Of a DNA stretch of 64,000 nucleotides, positions 7,508 to 16,597 are shown in pieces; position 1 is the stretch's first letter, and the number at the start of each line of letters is the position of its first letter. The position numbers were made by a program, and so were the translations under genes. Under the pieces are notes generated by a model, which saw only the letters and a program-made list of their open reading frames with translations, was not told the DNA's origin and did no database searches. Source of the stretch: Nibricoccus aquaticus (GTDB taxonomy: Bacteria; Verrucomicrobiota; Verrucomicrobiia; Opitutales; Opitutaceae); NCBI RefSeq assembly GCF_002310495.1, contig NZ_CP023344.1, positions 4,233,501-4,297,500 on the forward strand, given 5' to 3'.

Positions 7508-9376
7508 TCAGGACGCGCGATCCTGCGAGAGGATGAGCGCGGAATAGGGGGCGAGACCGGTGACGATGCGATGCTCGAAGCCGTCGAGCGGCTCGGCCAC
7601 AGTCTCGGCGTCGGGGGCGGTGTGGTCGTTGAAGTCGGGCGAGTAGGCTTTCGCGTCGCTGTTGAAGCGGACGCGCCAGTTGCCGGTCGAGGGGACACCG
7701 ATGGCGTAGTCGGTGACGGGCTCGCTGGAGAGATTCATGATGACGATGACATCGTCGCCCGCGCCGTGGTCGCGCCAGCGGTGAAAGCCGAGGATTTTTT
7801 TCTCGTGGTTCACGTGATGCGTCTCGATGTGCTGGCCGGAGAGGCCGGCGGTGTGGCCGGAGAGATTGCGGCGGAGCGAAACGAGATCGCGGTAAAGGGC
7901 GTGGACGCCGGCGAAGCGGGATTGCTTTTCCCAGTCGAGAGGAACCTCGTCGCGGAACCATTCGTCTTCCAGGAGTTCCTGGCCTTGGAAAAGCATGGGT
8001 ATGCCGGGGGCGGTCATGACGAGGGCGGCGCCGAGGGTGGAGCGTTTGCGGGCGTGGTAGGCGTCGGCTGCATTGGCATCGATCTCGGACGGAAGGCGGG
8101 CTTTGCCGTTGGCGACCTCGTCGTGGGATTCGCTGTAAACGACGCGCTTGAAGGCATCGTCGTCGTATTTGTTTTTCAATGCTCCGATGACGGCGTCGAG
8201 ACTGCGGTGTTCGTCGTTGGCGACGATCATGGTGGCGCGAACGGGATGAACGAAGGCGGCGTCCCATTGGGAATTGAAGCCGGCTCCGCCTGCGCCGGTG
8301 CCTTTGACGATCCATTCGCTGTCGTGGAGGTCTTCAGCGATGGTGATGGCGTGCGGGAATTCTTTGTGGATCTCGTCGTTGACCCACTGGCAAAGGCCCC
8401 AGCCTTCTTTGAGATCGTCGGCTGGGTCGCCGGTGTTGCCCTTATAGGTGCGGATGTAGACAGACATGTCCCAGCGCAGACCATCGATGCCGAAGTCGCG
8501 GAACCACATGAGGGCGTTGTCGCGGATGTAGGAGCGGACTTCGCCGCGGCCGTAGTCGGGGCGGGTGTCGCCCCAAGGGGTCTGCGCGCGCCAGTCGTTG
8601 TAGAAATAAATGCCGCCGAGGTTGTTTTCGTTCCAGCCGTCGAATTGCCAGATGGAGAGATCGCCGGGGCCGAAGTGATTATAAACGACGTCGAGGATGA
8701 CGGCGATGCCATGGGCGTGCGCGGCTTCGATGAAGGCGAGGAAGGCGTCGGGGCCGCCGTAGATGGATTCGACGGCGTAGGGATGGGCAGGGTTGTAGCC
8801 CCAGGAGAAATCGCCGGCGAATTCGGCGACGGGCATGACTTCGACGGCGTTGATGCCGAGGTCGCGGAGGTAGGGAAGTTTTTCGGTCGCGGAAGCGAAG
8901 GTACCCGGGCCGGTTTCTTTGGAGGTATTGAACGTGCCGATGTGGAGTTCGTAGATGACGAGCTGATCGAGCGTGGGGGGCGTGAATTTTTTGGCGCCTG
9001 CTGACGTGGGTGAGGCGGGCTTTTGCCAGATGACGCCGTTGCCGATGGAGTTGGTGACGCGGAGGGCGCGCGGGTCGATGCGGGTGAATTCGTCGTCGCC
9101 GCGCTTGAGGGCGAAACGGTATTCATCTCCTGGTTTCGCGGAAGGAATGGCGGCATACCAATTACCACTGCCCTCTTTAGCGAGCGGGTGGGCGGCGGCG
9201 TCCCAGTCGTTGAACGAGCCGACGACGCTCACGGCATCGGCGTGAGGGGCCCAGACGCGGAATGCGACGCCGGAGGAACCGGAGAGCGGAATGGCTCCCA
9301 TCCCGGCGACGGAGGCGGATGGGGCAGGCTTGGAGCGGGAGGCGGTGGACGACGGCTGAAGCGTGGCGGTGGACAT
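7508..9376 (-). CDS. GH13 alpha-glucan enzyme with N-terminal CBM48 (branching-enzyme-like)
   Basis: The 622-residue protein starts with a Ser/Thr/Ala-rich tail (1-40), then a CBM48/E-set domain (FRVWAPHADAVSVVGSFNDW), then a GH13 barrel. The four conserved regions are visible: DVVYNHFGP, GIDGLRWDMS with the nucleophile Asp, ITIAEDL with the acid/base Glu, and SESHDEV with the third carboxylate. A C-terminal beta domain ends the protein. It is probably a 1,4-alpha-glucan branching enzyme or a relative of maltooligosyltrehalose trehalohydrolase. The YNHFGP motif fits the latter as well. It has no signal peptide. The start at 9376 is supported by the CBM48 following at a normal distance. It is the last gene of a co-directional run with the YqjD-like operon. 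A second, standard GlgB is encoded at 50647. Confidence 0.85.
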   Translation of the reverse strand: MSTATLQPSSTASRSKPAPSASVAGMGAIPLSGSSGVAFRVWAPHADAVSVVGSFNDWDAAAHPLAKEGSGNWYAAIPSAKPGDEYRFALKRGDDEFTRIDPRALRVTNSIGNGVIWQKPASPTSAGAKKFTPPTLDQLVIYELHIGTFNTSKETGPGTFASATEKLPYLRDLGINAVEVMPVAEFAGDFSWGYNPAHPYAVESIYGGPDAFLAFIEAAHAHGIAVILDVVYNHFGPGDLSIWQFDGWNENNLGGIYFYNDWRAQTPWGDTRPDYGRGEVRSYIRDNALMWFRDFGIDGLRWDMSVYIRTYKGNTGDPADDLKEGWGLCQWVNDEIHKEFPHAITIAEDLHDSEWIVKGTGAGGAGFNSQWDAAFVHPVRATMIVANDEHRSLDAVIGALKNKYDDDAFKRVVYSESHDEVANGKARLPSEIDANAADAYHARKRSTLGAALVMTAPGIPMLFQGQELLEDEWFRDEVPLDWEKQSRFAGVHALYRDLVSLRRNLSGHTAGLSGQHIETHHVNHEKKILGFHRWRDHGAGDDVIVIMNLSSEPVTDYAIGVPSTGNWRVRFNSDAKAYSPDFNDHTAPDAETVAEPLDGFEHRIVTGLAPYSALILSQDRAS

Positions 9377-9465
9377 GTGCGTGGCGGGCGGTTTGAAGCT
9401 AAAAGCTAAAGCAGAGAGGACGGTTGAAGCAGTGGCCGGGAAGTGACGGCGTGAATGGCTAAGCG

Positions 9466-9729
9466 TCAGCGGCTCGATTTCCAGAGGCGGAAAAGAAAGG
9501 CAGCGGCGCGGAGTTTGCGCGGAAGCAGGGGCGTGAGCGCGCTGAGGGCGAGCGGTACCCAAGGACCGGAGACGAGGCCGCCGAGTGCGGTTTGTGGACG
9601 CGCGGGTTTTTTCCACGCGAGGGCGAGTTCGACGCGGTCGCACGCGCAGGCGAGGGCGAGAAATTTCTTCCGCGACTCGCAGTCTTCCGTACTTAGCGGC
9701 GCGGGGAGTTGAGGAGATCGCGGAGGCAT
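9466..9729 (-). CDS. YqjK-like small protein
   Basis: The 87-residue frame begins at the ATG at 9729, which lies inside the end of the holin-like gene (37-base overlap). It has an N-terminal charged helix (STEDCESRKKFLALACACDR) and a C-terminal half with a hydrophobic patch and basic residues (PRKLRAAAFLFRLWKSS), much like E. coli YqjK. The gene order YqjD, YqjE, YqjK is the same as in the enterobacterial operon, which is the main argument for the call. The sequence resemblance is weak and read by eye. Role unknown; it is probably membrane-associated. Confidence 0.5.
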   Translation of the reverse strand: MPPRSPQLPAPLSTEDCESRKKFLALACACDRVELALAWKKPARPQTALGGLVSGPWVPLALSALTPLLPRKLRAAAFLFRLWKSSR

Positions 9730-10100
9730 TGAGAGTCTTTTTTGAGCTGGTCGATGGTGAGGGGCAGCGGTCTCCAGCGGCGGGCGCGGTGGATGCACAG
9801 AGCGATGGAGGTCGTCGCCACCGCCGCCTGCACCAGGGCGGCAAGGCCGATGGCGAGGAGGCGGTGGGGCGTATCCCACCAGAGGGCGGCAACAAAGAAG
9901 TTGGCGGCGAATCCGGTGAGCAACGCGGCGACGGCACCAATAAGAAACAACCCGGAGAGACCGACGGCATGATCGCGAGCGTCGCCCAGTTCTAATGAGG
10001 CGAGTTCGGCACGGTGATCGAAGCCCCGCGCAAGGACGGCCGCGCTGGCTTGCAGGCGGTCGATCCCGGGCAGGAGTGCGTTATCGGTGAGCAAGTTCAT
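9693..10100 (-). CDS. YqjE/holin-superfamily III membrane protein
   Basis: The 135-residue protein has two adjacent hydrophobic helices (about 48-75 and 80-105: GLSGLFLIGAVAALLTGFAA and LLAIGLAALVQAAVATTSIA) between charged ends. This is the layout of the phage-holin superfamily III/YqjE family. Such proteins sit in the inner membrane beside YqjD. It follows the YqjD-like gene by 60 bases and overlaps the YqjK-like gene. There are no phage genes nearby, so a lysis role is unlikely. Confidence 0.75.
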   Translation of the reverse strand: MNLLTDNALLPGIDRLQASAAVLARGFDHRAELASLELGDARDHAVGLSGLFLIGAVAALLTGFAANFFVAALWWDTPHRLLAIGLAALVQAAVATTSIALCIHRARRWRPLPLTIDQLKKDSQCLRDLLNSPRR

Positions 10101-10160
10101 GGGCGTCGTCTGTGTGGCGGGCTGGTGGATACGCGGCGTTGCCGGAGGGGCGCGCGCGGA

Positions 10161-10463
10161 TCAGGGGAGGCGGCGGCCGATGAGGAGGCCGATGACGGCG
10201 CCGATGGCGATGCCTGTGCCGATGGCCTGGTACGGATGGGCGCGGACATAGTGATCGGCTTCACCGAGTTTTTCCTTGGCGCATTCGCGGGCGCGGGCGT
10301 AGGCGTTGGAGCCTTTATCGAGGGCGGCGCGCATGCGGTCGCGGAGTTCGGCGACCTTGTCTTCGGCGACATCGCCGGCGCCGGAGAGCGCTTGTTCGGC
10401 GTCGTGGAGGAGGGCTTTGAGGTCGTCGATGGTTTGAGTGGAGGCGTTGTTGGAGGAGCTCAT
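10161..10463 (-). CDS. YqjD/ElaB-type (DUF883) inner-membrane protein
   Basis: The 100-residue protein has a soluble amphipathic helical part (DDLKALLHDAEQAL, KVAELRDRMRAAL) with coiled-coil character and a C-terminal hydrophobic anchor (AIGTGIAIGAVIGLLIGRRL). This is exactly the YqjD/ElaB/YgaM plan. E. coli members are tail-anchored, bind ribosomes and are induced in stationary phase. The start at 10463 (MSSSNNAS) is chosen over an upstream in-frame start at 10568 because it gives the usual family length. It is the second gene of an operon with DUF3185, YqjE- and YqjK-like genes. Confidence 0.88.
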   Translation of the reverse strand: MSSSNNASTQTIDDLKALLHDAEQALSGAGDVAEDKVAELRDRMRAALDKGSNAYARARECAKEKLGEADHYVRAHPYQAIGTGIAIGAVIGLLIGRRLP

Positions 10464-10512
10464 GATGTTATTTGGATTGAGGGTTGAGTTGACGGAGAGG
10501 GGAATGCGGAAC

Positions 10513-10713
10513 TTAGGCGCGACGGCGGAAGAGGCTGACGGAGCCGGCGATGGCGCCGAGAGCGCCAAGGGCGATTAGCCAGATGCTCTTGTCGGTGGGC
10601 GCGCCGGTGAGAGCTTCAGTGACTTCGGAACCGGCTGAATTCGCGGAGTTGATACCCCAGACGAGGAGGACGGCGCCGACGACGAGGACTGCGAGTGCGA
10701 GGGATTTAGACAT
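10513..10713 (-). CDS. DUF3185-family small membrane protein
   Basis: The 66-residue protein has two transmembrane helices (LALAVLVVGAVLLVWGINSA and WLIALGALGAIAGSVSLF) joined by a short polar loop and a final RRRA. Spacing, length and the GINSA segment fit the DUF3185 family of unknown function. It is the first gene of the YqjD-like operon, behind a candidate sigma-54 promoter at 10807-10821 with a leader of roughly 80 bases. Confidence 0.8.
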   Translation of the reverse strand: MSKSLALAVLVVGAVLLVWGINSANSAGSEVTEALTGAPTDKSIWLIALGALGAIAGSVSLFRRRA

Positions 10714-10806
10714 GGGATGCGGAGTGTTTACGGAGGTGGTTGTTGGATTGATGCGCCCAGAAGCTGGAGGCGGGCGTGGTTGGTTTTGTTGAACGCAGGT
10801 ACTTTC

Positions 10807-10821
10807 GCAGTGGGCGTGCCA
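10807..10821 (-). promoter_or_regulatory. Candidate sigma-54 (-24/-12) promoter
   Basis: Read on the minus strand, the sequence TGGCACGCCCACTGC matches the sigma-54 consensus TGGCACG-N4-TTGC with one mismatch and keeps the invariant GG and GC at the correct spacing. It lies about 93 bases upstream of the DUF3185 gene. The rest of 10714-11187 holds no gene. An AT-rich segment at 10840-10865 lies upstream of the box and could serve as an upstream or activator-binding region. Confidence 0.55.
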
Positions 10822-11187
10822 ACGGACTAATGCATCCGTAAGTTTATATTATTCATTGGTTAAGGAATATCGATGGGATTAGCGGCAGGAGGGTTGCTTG
10901 CACAATGCAGTCAGGGCTTTGGGGGGCGGAGTGCGTGTTGCAGTTAGCGGACGGGTTTTTAGAGGAGGCCGCGTTTGGGAGCGCGGAGTAGAGCGGAATG
11001 GGTGTGTGAGTGGAGGCGCGGGCGGAGGGCTGGCGAAGCGAAATGGGGAACTGAAAGCGCATTGCCAGCGGCGGGAGCGCGCTCGAATCTCGGGGGCTTA
11101 TGCCTCGTTGCCCCATGCGATTGAATCCAGTGAATGTGCGTCCGGTGTCCCGGGCGATGCGTTGCGGGCGGACGATTTTTTAATGCG

Positions 11188-12627
<1,440 letters not shown>

Positions 12628-12840
12628 AGCTGATGCTCCAGCGATGAAGCCTCCGACACTGGAGACCTCCGCGCATCCCGAGCATCAAAACAAAAGCAGG
12701 AAACGCATTTTCATGGGTTTGATTTCAATAGTGCGCCGGGAAGTCGCCTATCGTAGTGAACCGTTGTTGATGTTGTCTGCTGCGCCCGAGCCCCGGACAA
12801 AGGTCGAGGACTGGAAGTGGCAGGCGCTTAAAATAAAAGG

Positions 12841-13416
12841 TCTGCGATCAAGCGCCGTCTCGTTGAGTTATCCGGTGGCCAGCGGCAGCGTGTGGCCATG
12901 GGGCGCGCGGTCGTTCGCGATCCGGCACTTTTCCTGTTCGACGAGCCACTCTCCAGTCTGAACGCCAAGCTTCGCGTGAAGATGCGTTCTGAAATCAAGG
13001 CGCTTCACCAGAAGGTCCGTAAAACGTCCATCTATGTGATGCATGACCAGATCGAGGCGATGACTCTTGCTGTTCGCATTGTGGCTTTGAACAAAGGGAA
13101 AATAGAACAGGCCGGCAGTCCGCTGGAATTGTACCGGAACCCGGCAAGCTTTTTTGCGGCGACGTTCATCGGCTATCCGTCGATGAATATTCTCGACGGA
13201 ATCGTCGTCGAAACAAGCGACGGGTCATAGGTCCGTCTGAACGACGGCCAGACTATCGTGATTGGCAGGCGTCATCGCGACAAACTCGGGCTGGAAGTGA
13301 AAGTGGGTCTGCGTCCCGAGCATTTGACGGTGAGAAAAGCGGGGGGCAGGTCGCCACCGCGATTGTCGATGGCGTTTAGGACGTTTCCTCCAGGGAATCT
13401 TTCGCACTTTCGGTAA
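12841..13416 (+). pseudogene. Remnant of a MalK/UgpC-type sugar ABC transporter ATPase
   Basis: The frame begins abruptly just before the ABC signature [14 protein letters not shown] and continues through Walker B ([17 protein letters not shown]), the switch histidine ([16 protein letters not shown]) and the start of the regulatory domain ([17 protein letters not shown]). The Walker A half is missing and an in-frame TAA lies at 12829. A TAG at 13228-13230 interrupts the frame, after which TOBE-domain text resumes (VRLNDGQTIVIG, KVGLRPEHLTV). A further frameshift follows, with GGQVATAIVDGV in another frame. The gene is therefore truncated, stopped and shifted, and no permeases are near. It is a relic of a sugar uptake system. 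Confidence 0.85.
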
Positions 13417-13629
13417 CCCCTGACTGCGTATTCCCTTTTTTACGCGTTTACCGGCGTACGTCTTGTGGCGTGAATGTTTACTTGGTTGAGAGGTCGTGAT
13501 TCTAATCTTCGGCGTTCCTAAAATCAGGTGCCTGTTGAATGTTGTCGGGCACCGAGGACGTGGGAGGCGCGGCTGGCGAGTAACTCGCTGTTGGCGGGAG
13601 CGAAGCGTTTGCTGCGTATTCAGAGTTAG

Positions 13630-14604
13630 TTACAAGCCCAGATACTTCGCCACCCGGGTGGAACAGGCGGCGTGAGCCTCGGTTTCGCTCCAGCCTGTAA
13701 AACGCTGAATGTTGGCGAATGCGTTATCCATGGTGAGTGATGAACCGGCGAAGGCTCGCGTTTCCCCAGGAAGGCGCACGATCCCGTCCGCGCCGACATC
13801 GACTTCCATGTGGGCGATCCGATAGCGGCCGGGCTTCGAGGCGGCGGCGGCCATGCAATCGGTTGTGAAGAGCACTTTGTTGCGTGGTTTCGCATGCACA
13901 AAATTCTTCAAGACATGCGGCGGCAGGTGGATGCCATCGGGAATAAAAACGGCGCACAATTCATCGCGAGCGAGCAGTCGCTGCATGATGTTATCGTGGC
14001 GATGAACCTGTTGCGGGACGGCGTTCCCCAGATGCGTGCAAAGCGTGAGGCCGGCGGCGATCGCTTCATCGATAGCACTGTCGTCTGCGTTGGAATGGCC
14101 AATCGCGACCCGCACGCCCCGCTTGACGAGATGGACAATGAACTCGGGTGAACCCTTCAGCTCGGGGGCAATCGTCATGAGCCGGATATTTCCGCCGGCC
14201 GCGTCCTGCAAGCGTTCGAAATCGGCTATGCTCGGATCATGCATGAAGCGCTCCTCGTGCGCACCTTTGAAGCCGGGCTCCTGATTGAGATAGGGGCCTT
14301 CAAGGTGATAGCCGACAAATGTCGCGGCGCCCGCGGCGTTCTTTTTTCGAAATGCTTCAAACTGTCGCAGCTTCACGCAGAGGCGCTCGATGCTGTCCGT
14401 GATCAGCGTGACGAGAATCCGGCTCGTGCGACGTGCGTGGAGAGCGCGCACCACCTTGGCGAGTGCCGCGGCCGAAAGATCCGGTTGTTGAAAATCGACG
14501 CCGGCATATCCGTTGACCTGTAAGTCAAAAAGGTCCGCGCGTGGCGCTACGGAGACTGAGGCGGAAGCGGAAGCTGAAGCTTTTAATCGGCGAACTGCGC
14601 TCAT
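13630..14604 (-). CDS. nagA: N-acetylglucosamine-6-phosphate deacetylase
   Basis: NagA removes the acetyl group from GlcNAc-6-phosphate. The 324-residue protein shows GYHLEGPYLNQ with the metal-binding Glu, AIGHSNAD, CTHLGNAV and FTTDCMAAA with the catalytic Asp. It begins at DLFDLQVNGYAGVDF and so lacks much of the N-terminal beta-sandwich half seen in longer relatives. Instead it has a short Ala/Ser repeat leader. The start at 14604 overlaps the nagB stop by ATGA, which supports translational coupling. It is the last gene of the lacI-nagB-nagA run on the minus strand. Confidence 0.9.
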   Translation of the reverse strand: MSAVRRLKASASASASVSVAPRADLFDLQVNGYAGVDFQQPDLSAAALAKVVRALHARRTSRILVTLITDSIERLCVKLRQFEAFRKKNAAGAATFVGYHLEGPYLNQEPGFKGAHEERFMHDPSIADFERLQDAAGGNIRLMTIAPELKGSPEFIVHLVKRGVRVAIGHSNADDSAIDEAIAAGLTLCTHLGNAVPQQVHRHDNIMQRLLARDELCAVFIPDGIHLPPHVLKNFVHAKPRNKVLFTTDCMAAAASKPGRYRIAHMEVDVGADGIVRLPGETRAFAGSSLTMDNAFANIQRFTGWSETEAHAACSTRVAKYLGL

Positions 14605-15383
14605 GCCTTGGTTTTCGAATCGAGATAGCGGGCGGACGAATCCCGGTCGAGGAAGAGTCGCGCATCTGCATGGGTGCGCAGAAGAGTCCCGGGACAGTTG
14701 GTCCCGATGGGATCGAGCAGTGAATTCCGCACGGCCTGGGCCTTGCGGGGGCCGGGCACGACACAGCACAAACTCGTGGCTTGGGAGAAAACCGGCAGCG
14801 TGATGGTGAGAGCGAGTTTGGGCACGGCGGCTAAATCAGGGAAACAGCCATCGTTGACCTGTTGCTGGCGGCACGCGCCGTCCATCTCGACCACTTTCAC
14901 TAGCGCTGGATCGGCGAAGTCGGCGACAGGCGGATCGTTAAACGCGATATGTCCGTTCTCGCCGATGCCCATGCCAATCACGTCAATGGGCGCTGCCGCG
15001 AGGAGGGCGCTGTAGCGACGAGCTTCGTCGTAAGGTGAAGCGGCCTCGCCTCGGATAAGATTGAAGGCGGCCACCTTGACGTGATCGAGCAGATGCTTGC
15101 GCAAGTAGGTGCGAAACGACTCGGGATGTGACTCTGGCAGCCCGACGTAGTCATCCATGTGAAAGACTTCCACCCGGGCCCAGAGCGCAGGATGGGCCTG
15201 CGCTTCTTGGACCAACCCGGCAAAGAACTCATCTTGCGAAGGAGCGCAGCCCAGAATGATCCGTGCGCGCGCTTTGGTTTTGAGCGCCGTTTCGAGCTTG
15301 CTGACAAAGTGGCGGGCCGCCGACGCGCCCATCGCCCGGCGCGTCTCGTGAATTTCAATACCAGGCAGTTGATCTTTGAACAT
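14601..15383 (-). CDS. nagB: Glucosamine-6-phosphate deaminase
   Basis: NagB converts glucosamine-6-phosphate to fructose-6-phosphate and ammonia, the step after NagA. The 260-residue protein has the expected length and motifs: LGCAPSQDEFFAGL at the phosphate site, FHMDDYVGL with the catalytic Asp, and IGMGIGENGHIAFNDPP with the Asp/His/Glu triad region. The protein is cytoplasmic. It overlaps nagA by 4 bases and lies 60 bases after the LacI gene. A copy of the operator-like motif (15440-15455) sits in that gap and suggests separate control of nagBA. Confidence 0.93.
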   Translation of the reverse strand: MFKDQLPGIEIHETRRAMGASAARHFVSKLETALKTKARARIILGCAPSQDEFFAGLVQEAQAHPALWARVEVFHMDDYVGLPESHPESFRTYLRKHLLDHVKVAAFNLIRGEAASPYDEARRYSALLAAAPIDVIGMGIGENGHIAFNDPPVADFADPALVKVVEMDGACRQQQVNDGCFPDLAAVPKLALTITLPVFSQATSLCCVVPGPRKAQAVRNSLLDPIGTNCPGTLLRTHADARLFLDRDSSARYLDSKTKA

Positions 15384-15439
15384 GAGTGTAGGGAAAGATC
15401 CAACGTTGGAACGGTCGAATCACGCAGACTATGCTTGCG

Positions 15440-15455
15440 TGAGTTAACTGTTCAC
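15440..15455. promoter_or_regulatory. Operator-like site before nagB
   Basis: The minus strand reads GTGAACAGTTAACTCA, which matches the site at 16496-16511 in 15 of 16 bases. It overlaps the stop codon of the LacI gene and lies 57 bases before nagB, a position suited to repression of nagBA. Confidence 0.6.
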
Positions 15456-16481
15456 AAGGACGGGGCGCAAGGTCTCTCCCTTGATCCACTGACTCTCCAC
15501 CAACTCGACGCGGGGCATGGCCGGAAGTCCGAAATCGCGGCTGGCGATGCGGGCGGCCAGCAGTTCCACGGCCCAGGCGCCCATGACCGCTTGATTCTCT
15601 TGCAGCCCGGAAAAGCGGGTTCCTTCAAGGTTTTGACTCAACACCGCTACACCTAGTTCTTCAGGAATGGCAGCGCGCAGCCTTTTTAAAGAAATCTGAA
15701 GTTGGGCGAGTTCCGCCTGTGGATGAACAAAGATGACGCCATCGCAGCCTTCTGATTTCAGCCACGCTTGGAGAGTTCCTGTATCCACGCGATCCATCCG
15801 CAGGATGGGGCGGGCAGTGATCTCTCCCGACCGATGTTCACACCATCCGAGATAAGCAGAGGCGTGGGCGTAACCGTTGCGGATCTCCTCGTAGCGACTT
15901 AGCACCAAGCCCGGCCGGCGGTAGCCGCGGCGGTACAGCTCATTGAGAGCAGTCAGTGTGTCGTTGAAAGCGTGACTGATAATTCGATGGAGAGGCGTGC
16001 TAATGCTCAGGCCGATATTAACGGCGGTGCAGCGTTCGAAAGCGGATGGAAATGCCTCGTCGAATTTTGGGCTGCCAAAACAAAGCAGTCCCTCAATCCC
16101 GCGGGCTTCGAGGATCTCGCGGAAGCGACGGTGCGTCATCCCCGGCGCACGCAGCCACAAGGGCTCCACGCGATAGCCCAATTCGCCGGCCCGACGCTCC
16201 ATCCCGGCGTAAATTTGCCGCATATGAATGGATTTTTCCCAAGGACGTTCCTCCGGATAGAACGTGATGAGGCCGAAACAGGCGGTCAGCCGCGCAGTCT
16301 CGGGTTTGCGAAAATGGCTCATGACGGAGCTGATCCGCGCATCCACCTGATAACCCGCTTTACGCGCCAGGGCTTGCACCCGCGTACGCGTTTTGGCGGA
16401 AACTTTGGGACTGCCTCGCAACGCCAGCGACGTGGCCGCAGCTGAGAGTCGGGCGAGAAGGGCAAGTTCACGAATGTTCAC
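15444..16481 (-). CDS. LacI-family regulator of the amino-sugar locus
   Basis: The 345-residue protein has an N-terminal helix-turn-helix (IRELALLARLSAAATSLALR) and hinge, then a periplasmic-binding-like effector domain (GIEGLLCFGSPKF, RRPGLVLSRYEE, CDGVIFVHPQ). The recognition helix is unusual: SAAATSLAL stands where most family members have VSxSTVSRVL, so it should read a non-standard operator. It starts at a GTG at 16481 (NIREL follows). It stands between nagBA, on the same strand, and a divergent MFS gene. Near-identical palindromic sites lie in front of both. The likely inducer is an amino-sugar phosphate or a related sugar, by context only. Confidence 0.85.
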   Translation of the reverse strand: MNIRELALLARLSAAATSLALRGSPKVSAKTRTRVQALARKAGYQVDARISSVMSHFRKPETARLTACFGLITFYPEERPWEKSIHMRQIYAGMERRAGELGYRVEPLWLRAPGMTHRRFREILEARGIEGLLCFGSPKFDEAFPSAFERCTAVNIGLSISTPLHRIISHAFNDTLTALNELYRRGYRRPGLVLSRYEEIRNGYAHASAYLGWCEHRSGEITARPILRMDRVDTGTLQAWLKSEGCDGVIFVHPQAELAQLQISLKRLRAAIPEELGVAVLSQNLEGTRFSGLQENQAVMGAWAVELLAARIASRDFGLPAMPRVELVESQWIKGETLRPVLVNS

Positions 16482-16492
16482 GGGCGAAGAGA

Positions 16493-16511
16493 TGAGTGAA
16501 CAGTTTACTCA
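16493..16511. promoter_or_regulatory. Palindromic operator between lacI and the MFS gene
   Basis: TGAGTGAACAGTTTACTCA is a 19-base palindrome with a single mismatched pair around a central A. It lies 12 bases upstream of the LacI start and 87 bases before the MFS start, so it can serve both genes. Confidence 0.65.
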
Positions 16512-16597
16512 AATAGCCGTTGGATAAACGCGAGCACGCTCTAGGCCCTTGCCGTGCAAGCCATCTTAACTGCTGCGCTCAAGCGCGACCCCCGAGG

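Noticed and set aside
9693-10100. Prophage lysis gene (holin)
   Set aside because: The order DUF3185, DUF883, YqjE, YqjK and the absence of phage genes point to a cellular envelope operon.
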